Origin: Streptomyces bacillaris
Lineage (GTDB): Bacteria > Actinomycetota > Actinomycetes > Streptomycetales > Streptomycetaceae
Assembly: GCF_003268675.1 (NCBI RefSeq)
Contig: NZ_CP029378.1
Span: forward strand, 4,526,001-4,590,000
Length of the DNA: 64,000 nucleotides
Direction of reading: 5' to 3'
Positions within the stretch are counted from its first letter, which is position 1. Each line of letters starts with the position of its first letter. Below, in pieces: positions 1 to 8,234 of the stretch. The notes beneath the pieces were generated by a model. It had not been told where the DNA came from, ran no database searches, and saw only the letters and a list, made by a program, of their open reading frames with translations. The translations under genes and the position numbers were made by a program.

Positions 1-1
1 G

Positions 2-580
2 CTGCCGCTCTGCCTGGTGATGTGCTTCGCCTATATCGGTGACTCGACCGTCTCCAACTGGAGTGCCAAGTACCTCCAGGACGTGCTCGGCAGTTCGGAG
101 CAGCTCGCGACCGTTCCGTACAACGTCTACATGGTGACGACGCTGCTGGGGCGGGCCGTCGGGGACCTCGGGGTGCGGCGGTTCGGGGCGGTGGCCGTGG
201 TGCGGGCCGGGAGTCTGCTGGCGGCCGGCGGGTTCGCGGTGGTGGCGGTGGCGCCGGGGGCCTGGGTGGGGATGGCCGGATTCACCCTGCTGGGGCTCGG
301 GCTCTGTGTGATCGTGCCGCAGACCTTCGCGGCGGCCGGGCGGCTCTTCCCGGGGAACAGCGACGCCGCCGTGGCCCGGCTCAATATCTTCAACTATGTG
401 GGTTTCCTGGTGGGTTCGCCGCTGGTGGGGGTTCTGGGCGACGCGTGGAGTTATCGGGGCGCCATGCTCGTACCGATGGTTCTGGTGCTGGTGACGCTGG
501 TGTATGCCCGCTCGTTCGCGGCGGAGGGCGCCCGATACGGTGGCGGGCATGAGCGGCCGCGCACAGCTGATGTGGGATGA
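2..580 (+). CDS. MFS transporter, C-terminal part (5' end outside window)
   Basis: The reading frame is open from base 2 to the TGA at 578-580, so the gene begins upstream of the window. The visible 192 residues contain several hydrophobic segments separated by short polar loops (near VVRAGSLLAAGGFAVVAV and AMLVPMVLVLVTLVYA). A GRAVGDLGVRRFG stretch resembles the loop between helices of major facilitator transporters. This looks like the last five or six helices of a 12-helix MFS permease in the inner membrane. The substrate cannot be told. Its 3' end overlaps the start of the next gene by 32 bases, which suggests co-transcription. Confidence 0.75.
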   Translation: MPLCLVMCFAYIGDSTVSNWSAKYLQDVLGSSEQLATVPYNVYMVTTLLGRAVGDLGVRRFGAVAVVRAGSLLAAGGFAVVAVAPGAWVGMAGFTLLGLGLCVIVPQTFAAAGRLFPGNSDAAVARLNIFNYVGFLVGSPLVGVLGDAWSYRGAMLVPMVLVLVTLVYARSFAAEGARYGGGHERPRTADVG

Positions 581-1718
581 CGCAGTTACGGGTTACGACT
601 TCGGGGAGAGCCACCCCATGGACCCGGTCCGGCTGGCCCTGACGATGGGGCTGGTGCGGGCGTTCGGGCTCGATACGGCGGTGGAGGTGCGGGGCGCGAA
701 GCCCGTGGGGGACTCGACCCTGCGGCTCGTGCACCGGCAGGACTACGTCTCGGCGGTACGGGCCGCATCGGCCGATCCCCGGGCGGCCGACCAGGCGTAC
801 GGGCTCGGGACCGTCGACGACCCCGCCTTCACCGGGATGCACGAGGCGTCGGCGCTGATCGCCGGGTTGTCCGTGGGGGCCGCCGAGGCCGTGTGGCGGG
901 GCGAGACCGATCACGCGGTGAACTTCACCGGGGGGCTGCATCACGCCATGCCGGGAGCGGCCGCCGGGTTCTGCGTCTACAACGACCCGGCCCTCGCCAT
1001 CGCCCGGCTGCTGGAGCTGGGCGCCGAGCGGGTCGCGTACGTCGATGTGGACGTCCACCACGGGGACGGGGTGCAGGCCGCGTTCTGGGAGGACCCCCGC
1101 GTGCTGACGGTCTCCCTGCACGAGCACCCGCGCACGCTCTTCCCGCAGACCGGGTGGCCGGAGGAGACCGGGGCCGGGGCGGGCGAGGGTTCGGCGGTGA
1201 ACCTGGCGCTGCCCGCCGGGCTCGGGGACGCCGGGTGGCTGCGGGCCTTCCACGCCGTCGTCCCCGAGCTGATCGCCGACTTCCGGCCCCAGGTGCTCGT
1301 CACCCAGCACGGGGCCGACACCCACTTCGAGGACCCGCTCGCCCATCTCGCGGTCTCACTGGACGCGCAGCGGGCAGTCATGGAGTCCTGCCACGAACTG
1401 GCCCACCAGTACGCGGACGGGCGGTGGGTGGCGCTCGGCGGGGGCGGGTACGCGGTGGTGGACGTCGTACCGCGGTCGTGGACGCATCTGGTGGGGATCG
1501 CGGCGCACGCGCCCGTCGAACCGGAGACGGTGGTGCCGTCGTCCTGGCGCGATCTCGTCTACGCCCGTACGCGGCAGCTCGGGCCGGGCCGGATGACCGA
1601 CGGGCGGACGCCCACCTGGCAGTCCTGGGAGGACGGGTACGACCCGGCGGACCGGCTGGACCAGGCGGTCATCGCGACCCGCAAGGCGGCCTTCCCGCTG
1701 CGGGGGCTGCTCGCCTGA
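549..1718 (+). CDS. acuC: AcuC-like acetoin utilisation / histone-deacetylase-family protein
   Basis: 389 residues, the usual length of the HDAC/AcuC/AphA superfamily of zinc-dependent deacetylases. Family landmarks are present in order: the HHAMPGAAAGFCVYND segment, the metal- and catalysis-associated DVDVHHGDGVQAAFW segment, TQHGADTHFEDPLA, and the C-terminal GGGGYAV with its active-site tyrosine. Such enzymes remove acetyl groups from lysine or small amines; in Bacillus AcuC is linked to control of acetyl-CoA synthetase. The substrate here is inferred. I chose the ATG at 549, which precedes the conserved MWDDAVTGYDFGESHPMD. The longer frame upstream overlaps the transporter and has no family similarity. 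Likely co-transcribed with the MFS gene. Confidence 0.85.
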   Translation: MSGRAQLMWDDAVTGYDFGESHPMDPVRLALTMGLVRAFGLDTAVEVRGAKPVGDSTLRLVHRQDYVSAVRAASADPRAADQAYGLGTVDDPAFTGMHEASALIAGLSVGAAEAVWRGETDHAVNFTGGLHHAMPGAAAGFCVYNDPALAIARLLELGAERVAYVDVDVHHGDGVQAAFWEDPRVLTVSLHEHPRTLFPQTGWPEETGAGAGEGSAVNLALPAGLGDAGWLRAFHAVVPELIADFRPQVLVTQHGADTHFEDPLAHLAVSLDAQRAVMESCHELAHQYADGRWVALGGGGYAVVDVVPRSWTHLVGIAAHAPVEPETVVPSSWRDLVYARTRQLGPGRMTDGRTPTWQSWEDGYDPADRLDQAVIATRKAAFPLRGLLA

Positions 1719-1886
1719 ACCGGCGTACGGGTCCGAACCGGCCCGCCGGGTCCGAACCGGACTGCCGGCCGGGGAATGGTCTCCGGTGCTCCCGGGCGGG
1801 GGCATTGTGCCGGGCGGTTACGCCAACGGTGGGGTGAAAGCGGGAATCCGGCCGCCCCGCCGGTGCGATACGGCAGCATCCATGGG

Positions 1887-2702
1887 GTGTTGAGCACCGG
1901 GGCGTTGCGCGCCCATCTGCTGGCGGCCCGGCTGGCCGGGCCCGTGGCCACCTCGCGCGAGAACAGTCTGCGCAGCTACCGGCTGTTCGCCGCGCGCGAT
2001 CCGCGGGTGCTGCTGGGGCTGACCCCCGAGCGGGCCTGGGGCGAGCCCGAGGTCCTGCGGCTGATGGCGGAGCGGTGCGGGGTCTCGGCCGATCCCGCGC
2101 ATGTGTCGGGGCCGGACGCGATCGACCCGGAGCGGACGGTGGCGGCGCTGGACGCGTTCGCGGAACGGCTGGGGCGGGTGGCGGCGCTGCGGGCGCCGGT
2201 GCTGCTGGGGACCGGGCATCCGCACCGGCTGCTGGGCTTCTACGCCGGGCTGGCAGACGCCTTGTCGGCGGTGGGATGTCCTGTTCTCACCCCGGCGCAG
2301 GGGAGATGTATCGACATAACGACCCGGTTCGGCGTACGTACGTACCGTCTCGACTACGTACGGGGGGTCGCGCTGGTCCGTGAGCCCGGGGGGCGGCCCT
2401 CAGGTGGTGAAACCGGCGCACACACGCATTCGCCGCTGCCGGTCCGGGTGGCGCTCCAGGACGCGGCCGAGCGGTACGGGGTGCTTCCGGAGTTGGTGAT
2501 CGGGGATCACGGGTGGGTCTGCGGCGCAGGTCAGCTCGGTATCGAGGCGATCGGACCGGCGGATACGGACGATCCCGCGCTCTTCGTGGGCGAGGCCGAG
2601 GGGCGGGTTTCGGTCGCCGTGCCGCTCGACGACGGGGTCCGCTCGCACTACTACCGGCCACTGACGCGCTATGTGCTCCACCGGGCAGGTCTGTCCTCGT
2701 AG
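1887..2702 (+). CDS. Conserved Streptomyces phosphatase-like protein
   Basis: 271 residues from the GTG at 1887; a TTG follows at 1890. The frame is open further upstream to 1776 but that part is arginine-rich and looks like non-coding shadow. I see LLGTGHPHRLLGFYAGLADAL, LPELVIGDHGWVCGAG and a C-terminal SHYYRP-type segment. I know this arrangement from conserved streptomycete proteins annotated as phosphatases next to the bldN region, but I cannot point to a complete catalytic motif. It sits between acuC and the small HTH gene, as in related genomes. Treat the function as unproven. Confidence 0.7.
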   Translation: MLSTGALRAHLLAARLAGPVATSRENSLRSYRLFAARDPRVLLGLTPERAWGEPEVLRLMAERCGVSADPAHVSGPDAIDPERTVAALDAFAERLGRVAALRAPVLLGTGHPHRLLGFYAGLADALSAVGCPVLTPAQGRCIDITTRFGVRTYRLDYVRGVALVREPGGRPSGGETGAHTHSPLPVRVALQDAAERYGVLPELVIGDHGWVCGAGQLGIEAIGPADTDDPALFVGEAEGRVSVAVPLDDGVRSHYYRPLTRYVLHRAGLSS

Positions 2703-2756
2703 CCGCCCGATCGTCCCTCCTCTTCCCCACTCGCATCACCCGCCCCTAATCTGGGG

Positions 2757-2784
2757 AGTGAGCGCACAGCGACGAAGAGTCACC
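2757..2784. promoter_or_regulatory. Candidate BldD binding site upstream of the HTH gene
   Basis: AGTGA at 2757-2761 and TCACC at 2780-2784 form an inverted repeat separated by 18 bases. This matches the published BldD half-sites (AGTGA / TCACc) and lies 47 bases before the ATG at 2831. A TAATCT hexamer at 2747-2752 could be the -10 box, which would put the site over the transcription start. The homologous gene in S. coelicolor is, to my recollection, a BldD target. Assignment by eye only. Confidence 0.45.
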
Positions 2785-2830
2785 GGAGGGGAAGCCGGTG
2801 CGCGTCCGGTGCGGAAGGTACAGGTGGGTC

Positions 2831-3043
2831 ATGGCTGCTGACAGCGAAAGGCCTCTCAACGAGGTCAGGTTTCTGACCGTGGCGGAAGTCGCCTCGGTCA
2901 TGCGAGTGTCGAAGATGACCGTGTACCGCTTGGTGCACAGCGGTCATCTGCCGGCGATCCGGGTGGGCAGGTCCTTCCGGGTGCCGGAGCAAGCGGTTCA
3001 CGCGTATCTCCGCGAGTCCTTTGTGGGGGTGGAATCGGCCTGA
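2831..3043 (+). CDS. bdtA: Small excisionase/MerR-type helix-turn-helix regulator (BdtA-like)
   Basis: 70 residues, essentially a single winged-helix DNA-binding domain of the excisionase family (helix_turn_helix type 17). The motif LTVAEVASVMRVSKMTVYRL is followed by HSGHLPAIRVGRSFRV, where the wing contacts DNA. The start is the ATG at 2831, preceded by GGTACAGGTGGG; upstream codons in frame are not family-like. The gene neighbours bS22 and the epimerase. In S. coelicolor the equivalent small gene has been reported as a target of the developmental repressor BldD. The AGTGA-N18-TCACC palindrome just upstream agrees with that. Its own targets are unknown to me. Confidence 0.8.
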   Translation: MAADSERPLNEVRFLTVAEVASVMRVSKMTVYRLVHSGHLPAIRVGRSFRVPEQAVHAYLRESFVGVESA

Positions 3044-3183
3044 GGCCCTGAGGACAGGCCTCGGACGCCTGGGGTTTGCCCTCGGATTACGTCCCTCACG
3101 CGGTGGCGGGTAGGCTAGGCCGACGTAGGTCGTGTGGGCCCAGACGCCCCGCACCAGTGAAGAAGAAGTGAGCGAGGGTAGTC

Positions 3184-3282
3184 GTGGGCTCTGTTATCAA
3201 GAAGCGGCGCAAGCGGATGGCCAAGAAGAAGCACCGCAAGCTGCTCAAGCGCACGCGCGTTCAGCGTCGCAACAAGAAGTAA
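3184..3282 (+). CDS. Ribosomal protein bS22 (AURKAIP1/COX24 family), 32 residues
   Basis: A very short gene: GTG at 3184, TAA at 3280-3282, preceded by a GAGGGT ribosome-binding site about seven bases upstream. The product is 32 residues, more than half lysine or arginine, with core KKRRKRMAKKKHRKLLKRTR. This is the actinobacterial bS22 peptide, seen in mycobacterial 30S structures near the decoding region and related to the mitochondrial AURKAIP1/COX24 domain. It is too small for ordinary ORF callers but is certain from its composition and its conserved place after the small HTH gene. A strong hairpin terminator follows at 3303-3339. Confidence 0.93.
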   Translation: MGSVIKKRRKRMAKKKHRKLLKRTRVQRRNKK

Positions 3283-3302
3283 GCGAACGCAGTTCGTGAG
3301 AT

Positions 3303-3339
3303 CCGCAGCCCTTCCGCCCTTCCGGCGGGAGGGCTGCGG
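3303..3339 (+). terminator. Rho-independent-type hairpin after bS22
   Basis: A 16-bp stem (3303-3318 with 3324-3339) containing one G-U pair, with a five-base loop. No U-tract follows, as is usual in Streptomyces. It separates bS22 from the epimerase gene. Confidence 0.8.
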
Positions 3340-3453
3340 TGCGTTTCGGGGCACGGGGTCATCACAGGGCGGCGTCCACCCGCTACGGTGACGGCCAGGG
3401 AAGTTACCGCGGGAAGCAGGTCTCGCTTCCCGGTCCGACGGAAGGCGCGGGTC

Positions 3454-4542
3454 GTGGGGAAGGTCGTCCTCGTCACAGGAGTGGCCCGGCAGCTGGGGGG
3501 CCGCTTCGTCCGGCGCGTCCAGCGGGAGCCGGGGGTGGACCGGGTGATCGCGGTGGACGCGGTGGCGCCCGCACATCCGCTGGGGGACGCGGAGTTCGTG
3601 CGCGCGGACATCCGGCAGTCCGCCCTGGCCCGCATCCTGGCCCGGTACGCCGTGGACACGGTCGTGCACCTGGACGTCTCCGGCAAGGCGCTCGGCGCCG
3701 GCGGCCGTACGGCGATCAAGGAGACCAACGTCATCGGCACCATGCAGCTGCTCGGTGCCTGCCAGAAGTCCCCGACCGTGCAGCGGCTGGTGGTGAAGTC
3801 CAGCACCAGCGTGTACGGGTCGGCGCCCCGCGATCCGGCGGTGTTCACCGAGACCACCCCGCCCAAGTCGCTGCCGAGCGGCGGGTTCGCGAAGGACGCG
3901 GTGGAGGTCGAGGGGTACGTACGGGGCTTCGCCCGGCGCCGCCCGGACGTCGCGGTCTGCGTACTGCGGTTCGCCAACATCCTCGGGCCGCGGCCGGACT
4001 CGCCGCTGGCGGACTACTTCTCGCTGCCGGTCCTGCCGACCGTCTTCGGCTACGACCCCCGGCTCCAGTTCGTCCACGAGGACGATGTGATCGAGGTCCT
4101 GGGGATCGCCGCGCGCGAGCCCCGGCGCGGGACGCTGAACAGCGGCACGTTCAACATCGCGGGGGACGGGGTGCTGCTGCTCTCGCAGTGCTCGCGGCGG
4201 CTGGGGAAGCCGACCGTGCCGGTGCTGCTGCCCGCCGTGACCTGGGTCGGCTCGGCGCTCCGTACGATCGGGATGACCGATTTCTCGCCGGAGCAGATCC
4301 GGCTGCTGACCCATGGCCGGGTGGTCTCGACCGTGCAGATGCGCGAGACGCTCGGTTTCCGGCCGGAGTTCACCACGGCCGAGACCTTCGCGGAGTTCGC
4401 GCGGAGCCGGGGTCCCGGACTGCTGCCGCCGGAGACGGTGGGCAGAGCGGTGGACCGGCTGGCGGAGCTGCCGCTGCCGGGGGGTGCCGGAGCGCGGGAG
4501 CGCGGGGCCGGTGCGGTAGAGACGATTCACGGCGGCAGGTAG
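3454..4542 (+). CDS. NAD-dependent epimerase/dehydratase family protein
   Basis: 362 residues of the extended SDR type. The N-terminus VVLVTGVARQLGGRFVRR is the nucleotide-binding fold, although its glycine motif departs from the usual GxxGxxG. VVHLDV and the SSTSVYGSAPRDPAVFTE segment correspond to the later SDR core. The start is the GTG at 3454, with a GGAAGG site at 3440-3445. It ends 15 bases before the acyltransferase gene, so the two are probably one transcript. Substrate unknown; the pairing with a lysophospholipid-type acyltransferase suggests a lipid or cell-envelope role, which is inference. Confidence 0.82.
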   Translation: MGKVVLVTGVARQLGGRFVRRVQREPGVDRVIAVDAVAPAHPLGDAEFVRADIRQSALARILARYAVDTVVHLDVSGKALGAGGRTAIKETNVIGTMQLLGACQKSPTVQRLVVKSSTSVYGSAPRDPAVFTETTPPKSLPSGGFAKDAVEVEGYVRGFARRRPDVAVCVLRFANILGPRPDSPLADYFSLPVLPTVFGYDPRLQFVHEDDVIEVLGIAAREPRRGTLNSGTFNIAGDGVLLLSQCSRRLGKPTVPVLLPAVTWVGSALRTIGMTDFSPEQIRLLTHGRVVSTVQMRETLGFRPEFTTAETFAEFARSRGPGLLPPETVGRAVDRLAELPLPGGAGARERGAGAVETIHGGR

Positions 4543-4557
4543 AGGAGCGCGGTCACG

Positions 4558-5670
4558 ATGGCGGACGCCAAGGTCATTCCGTTCGACGACGACCGTTCGC
4601 GGTCCGGTGGCGGCTCGCGTCCGGCCCGGCGCCGGACGGGGGCGGCGGGTTCCGGCGCCCGGGGCGACGGCGCCACGGCCGCCGTGAGCGCCCTGCCGGG
4701 CGGGCGGCTCCCCGAGCCGTCGGAGGGCGCCCCGGAGGCCGTGGAGGGGGCTGCGGCGGGGGCCCAGCAGCCTCGGCAGCCCCAGGAGGCCCAGAAGCCC
4801 GTGCCGTCCCCGGCGGACGAGGCGGGCGGTGGTGGCTGGGACCGGCGGATCGCGGGCGGGCTGGCCTTCCTGCGGCGGCGGGTCACCGGTGAGTACGAGG
4901 TCGACGAGTTCGGCTACGACAAGGAGCTGACCGACCAGGTCCTGATGTCGGCGCTGCGGCCGCTGGCGGAGAAGTACTTCCGGGTCGAGGTGAAGGGCGT
5001 CGAGAACATCCCGTCGGAGGGCGGGGCGCTCATCGTGGCCAACCACTCCGGGACGCTGCCGCTGGACGGGCTGATGCTCCAGGTCGCGGTCCACGACCAC
5101 CACCCGGCCGAGCGCCATCTGCGGCTGCTCGCCGCCGATCTGGTCTTCCATCTGCCGGTCGTCAACGAGCTGGCGCGCAAGGCCGGGCACACGCTGGCCT
5201 GTGCGGAGGACGCGCAGCGGCTGCTGGAGCTGGGCGAGATCGTCGGGGTGATGCCGGAGGGCTTCAAGGGGATCGGGAAGCCGTTCGGTGACCGGTACAA
5301 GCTGCAGCGGTTCGGGCGGGGCGGGTTCGTCTCGACGGCGCTGCGGGCGGGGGCGCCGATCGTGCCGTGCTCGATCGTGGGCGCCGAGGAGATCTACCCG
5401 ATGATCGGCAACGCGAAGACGCTGGCGCGGCTGCTGGGCTTCCCGTACTTCCCGATCACCCCGACCTTCCCGTGGCTCGGGCCGCTGGGCGCGGTGCCGC
5501 TGCCGACGAAGTGGACGATCCAGTTCGGTGAGCCGATCCCGACGGAGGCGTATCCGCCGGAGGCGGCGGAGGACCCGATGCTGATGTTCAACCTGACTGA
5601 CCAGGTGCGGGAGCAGATCCAGCACACGCTGTACAAGCTGCTGGTGCAGCGGCGGTCGGTCTTCTTCTGA
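4558..5670 (+). CDS. PlsC-type lysophospholipid acyltransferase family protein
   Basis: 370 residues. The first 100 or so are low-complexity Gly/Ala/Pro/Arg and probably disordered. The catalytic domain follows: VANHSGTLPLDGLML holds the catalytic histidine block, but with seven rather than the usual five residues from His to Asp. GVMPEGFKGIGKPF is the phosphate-binding PEG motif. Enzymes of this family move an acyl group to the sn-2 position of lysophosphatidate at the inner membrane. The altered His-Asp spacing occurs in an actinobacterial subgroup, so the exact acceptor is uncertain. It follows the epimerase by 15 bases. Confidence 0.82.
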   Translation: MADAKVIPFDDDRSRSGGGSRPARRRTGAAGSGARGDGATAAVSALPGGRLPEPSEGAPEAVEGAAAGAQQPRQPQEAQKPVPSPADEAGGGGWDRRIAGGLAFLRRRVTGEYEVDEFGYDKELTDQVLMSALRPLAEKYFRVEVKGVENIPSEGGALIVANHSGTLPLDGLMLQVAVHDHHPAERHLRLLAADLVFHLPVVNELARKAGHTLACAEDAQRLLELGEIVGVMPEGFKGIGKPFGDRYKLQRFGRGGFVSTALRAGAPIVPCSIVGAEEIYPMIGNAKTLARLLGFPYFPITPTFPWLGPLGAVPLPTKWTIQFGEPIPTEAYPPEAAEDPMLMFNLTDQVREQIQHTLYKLLVQRRSVFF

Positions 5671-5702
5671 GCCGCACTTCTTCCGGGCCGCTCCAAGCGT
5701 GA

Positions 5703-5739
5703 GGAAGGGCCGGTACGCGGAGTGCGTACCGGCCCTTCC
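5703..5739. terminator. Bidirectional hairpin terminator between acyltransferase and rsbN
   Basis: A perfect 16-bp inverted repeat (5703-5718 with 5724-5739) and five-base loop lie between two converging genes, so it can serve both strands. Confidence 0.85.
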
Positions 5740-5751
5740 CCATGCCCGTCG

Positions 5752-6983
5752 TTACGGCTTGGGCTTGAGGTTCTCCCCGTCGATGCCCAGGCCGGGGAGG
5801 AGGCCGGGGAGCAGCGGGGGCAGGGTGACGTCCGGGGCGGGGCGGGGCGTGGTGCTGGGCCGGCCTTCCGGGGACGGCTGGGTGAGCCCGTCGGTGGGGA
5901 GGTCGTCGAGCAGTCCGTCCGTACCGCCGCCGAGGAGGCCGTCGGCCGGGGCCGAGCCGGAGGGGTCGGAGGAGTCCGACGGTCCGGAGGGCTTCGGCGC
6001 GGTGCTGGAGTCGGCGCTTCCCTCGGAGTGGGAGGGGGGCGCGGGGGAGGGGCCGTCGGTCCGGGGGGAGCCGGGGGCCGGGGTGGTGGTGTCGGAGCGC
6101 TCGGTGCTCTCCTCGGCGCTGCCCGGGGGGCGGGGAGGAGGGACTGGAGCGGGGCGACGTCGTCCTCTATGGCTTCGAAGACGGAGCTCACCTGGTCGCG
6201 GATGTCGGTGAGCTGGACGGGGAGCCGGTCGCGGAGGCTGCTCCAGGTCGCGCGGTGCGAGCGGGAGAAGGTGTCCAGGGCCTGGATGGGGCCGATGGAG
6301 CCGTCGCGCTGGTAGGCGGAGTGGAGGAGGCGGTGGCCTTCGGAGGCGTCGTGGGACATGCCGTTGAGCGCGCGTCTGACGGCGCCGAGGGATTCGTGGT
6401 CCAGCTCGCCGGCGCGGCCGCGCTCCATGAGTCTGCGGGCCTCGTTGAGGCGGGTGGAGGCCTGGTCGAGGTAGGCCTCGCCGCGGTCGGCGTCGCCCTT
6501 GGTCATGCCGAGGCTGATGTCCTCCATCCCGCGCTTCAGCCCGTACAGCGAGTCACCGGGCAGGGCGTCGGAGCTGGCAGCGGCCACTCCTCCGAAGGCG
6601 CCGGCCGCCACACCCACGGTGAGGCCGCCGGCGGTGAGCCCCTTCGCCCAGCGGGAGCGGGGACGCAGTCTGCGCAGTGGGGAGGCCCGGTGGGCCCCCT
6701 TGCCCCGTTGCACGGGCACCGTAGGGCCCGTCGATGCGCCGCCCTCGGCGAACATGGCCTCCATGGCGGCGACGAGCTGGGCTCGCTGCACCTCTTTGAC
6801 CTCGGGGTCCAACTGCGGCTTCGGTAGCTCACCGAGGCCGTTCGCCAGGGCCAACAGCGGTCCGCGGTCGGCCTGGTCGGCCGGCTCCTCGGGCTGTACG
6901 GCCGCCGCACCCTGGGACGACTGCTCCTCCAGGGCCTGGGCGAAGGCGTTCGCCCGCCGGTGTGCCGAAACGTTTGCGATCAC
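5752..6983 (-). CDS. rsbN: RsbN-like anti-sigma factor of BldN, DUF5667 domain; frameshifted
   Basis: Predicted membrane-bound anti-sigma factor holding BldN inactive. The N-terminal cytoplasmic part (IANVSAHRRANAFAQALEEQ) is followed by one transmembrane helix (GLTAGGLTVGVAAGAFGGVA) and an extracytoplasmic DUF5667 region with paired helices (DSLYGLKRGMEDI, DRGEAYLDQASTRLNEARRL). The frame that starts at 6983 runs into arginine/proline nonsense after the residues SLLPAPR. The expected tail, rich in Ser/Asp/Pro and ending NLKPKP with TAA at 5752-5754, is in another frame. One extra G in the run at 6125-6130 would restore a 410-residue protein. I chose GTG 6983 because the GAGAGGAGG site overlaps the alternative GTG at 6992. 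Confidence 0.8.
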
Positions 6984-7112
6984 TGGCGGCACCTCCTCTC
7001 GTCATGACGGTCGACTCCCCTGGCGGTCCGGAAGTTGCACACCTTGAGCGTTTCCACTCGATGGAGTGAGTGGAGGCGGACATGGAGTGACGGCAGGGGG
7101 CCTGCAACCGGC

Positions 7113-7141
7113 ACAACGAGTGGCGCGGCACTTGGGTTACG
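7113..7141 (-). promoter_or_regulatory. Candidate BldN-dependent promoter of rsbN
   Basis: On the minus strand, CGTAAC (7141-7136), a 17-base spacer and CGTTGT (7118-7113). This is very close to the reported BldN promoter consensus CGTAAC-N16/17-CGTTGA. It lies 130 bases before the rsbN start and downstream of bldN, consistent with the known control of rsbN by BldN in S. venezuelae. Confidence 0.65.
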
Positions 7142-7209
7142 CACGAAAGATGATCGGACCAGTGCGTGAGGGGACGGTCACTCACCGGCGCCGGGTGCGC
7201 CGGTTACGG

Positions 7210-7986
7210 TCAGCGGGCGTCGTCCGGCAGCAGCCGGGCGAGCGTCCGTACGGCGCGGTACTGCAGGGTCTTGATCGCGCCCTCGTTCTTTCCCATCACC
7301 CGGGCCGTCTCGGCGACCGAGAGGCCCTGCAGGAAGCGGAGCGTGACGCACTCCTGCTGCTGCGGATTGAGTCGGCGCACGGCCTGGAGCAGTGCGGCGT
7401 TGGAGAGGGACTCCAGGACGGAGTCCTCGGGGGAGCGCTCCACCTCGTTGGCGTCGAGCATCTCACCGGTGGTCACTTCCAGTCGGAAGCGACTGGATTT
7501 GAAGTGGTCCGCGACCAGGTTGCGAGCGATCGTGACCAGCCAGGCGCCGAAGTCGCGGCCCTGCCAGGTGAACGTGGAGATCCGGCGGAGCGCGCGCAGG
7601 AAGGTCTCGCTGGTGAGGTCCTCCGCGGTCGCCCTGCCGCCCACGCGGTAGTAGATGTACCGGTACACGGTGTCGCTGTACTGGTCGTAGAGGCGGCCGA
7701 AGGCGTCCGCCTCACCGGCCTGGGCGCGCTCGACGAGATCCATCATGCGCGCGCTGTCGCTGTCGGCCGTGGGACGGCGGACGGTCGACGTGGTCGAGGC
7801 GGCGCGGGTGCTGCGTCTTCCGACCGCCGCACTCCGCTCGGCCATGGCGTAGCAGGGGCCGACAGGTGCAGGGGTGGCAAAGGCGGGGACGGCGTACGCG
7901 GTGGGGACGAAGCCGCGCAAGCGGTCGATGACCGATGCACGCAGCGTAGCCAGGCCCGAGGCGTCAACCCCGACGTGTGGGTACAC
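7210..7986 (-). CDS. bldN: Developmental ECF sigma factor BldN (pro-protein)
   Basis: 258 residues. An N-terminal extension of about 80 residues precedes the sigma core, matching the known BldN pro-sequence that is removed by proteolysis. Region 2 (DAFGRLYDQYSDTVYRYIYY, then TWQGRDFGAWLVTIARNLVADHF) and region 4 (RRLNPQQQECVTLRFLQGLS, VAETARVMGKNEGAIKTLQY) are intact. BldN directs genes for aerial hyphae formation, including bldM and chaplin/rodlin genes in known species. The start GTG at 7986 has a weak GGGAG site and gives the conserved YPHVGVDASGL N-terminus. rsbN lies 226 bases downstream on the same strand with its own promoter. Confidence 0.95.
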   Translation of the reverse strand: MYPHVGVDASGLATLRASVIDRLRGFVPTAYAVPAFATPAPVGPCYAMAERSAAVGRRSTRAASTTSTVRRPTADSDSARMMDLVERAQAGEADAFGRLYDQYSDTVYRYIYYRVGGRATAEDLTSETFLRALRRISTFTWQGRDFGAWLVTIARNLVADHFKSSRFRLEVTTGEMLDANEVERSPEDSVLESLSNAALLQAVRRLNPQQQECVTLRFLQGLSVAETARVMGKNEGAIKTLQYRAVRTLARLLPDDAR

Positions 7987-8234
7987 GGGACTCCCAGAGG
8001 CAGAGCTTCCATCACGAGCAGTTCGAAAAACGTCACTCGTCGTAGCGAGCAGCGGTCTCCGTGATGCGTCTGAGGAGAATAACGCTTCGTGCAGGCGGCA
8101 CTACACCCAGTTGTCTAAATCACCGATTACGTCGTTTCTTGCATCGCTAAGTGGCACATCGGGTAGCACATCGTGATCAGTTATTGATCGGATTGCTTCG
8201 TGATCTGTCGCTCTGTCGCCCCTGCGGCGGTGGT
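7987..8234 (-). promoter_or_regulatory. bldN upstream region
   Basis: 248 bases between the HAD gene and bldN, relatively AT-rich around 8100-8200. This must hold the bldN promoter. GTGA/TCAC half-sites are scattered here (for example reverse-strand AGTGACG near 8036) but I could not fit a clean BldD palindrome. Confidence 0.4.

Noticed and set aside
3115..5625. An 836-residue open frame on the minus strand
   Set aside because: It is the antisense shadow of the epimerase and acyltransferase genes: extremely Arg/Pro-rich with no domain, caused by high GC and absence of stops.
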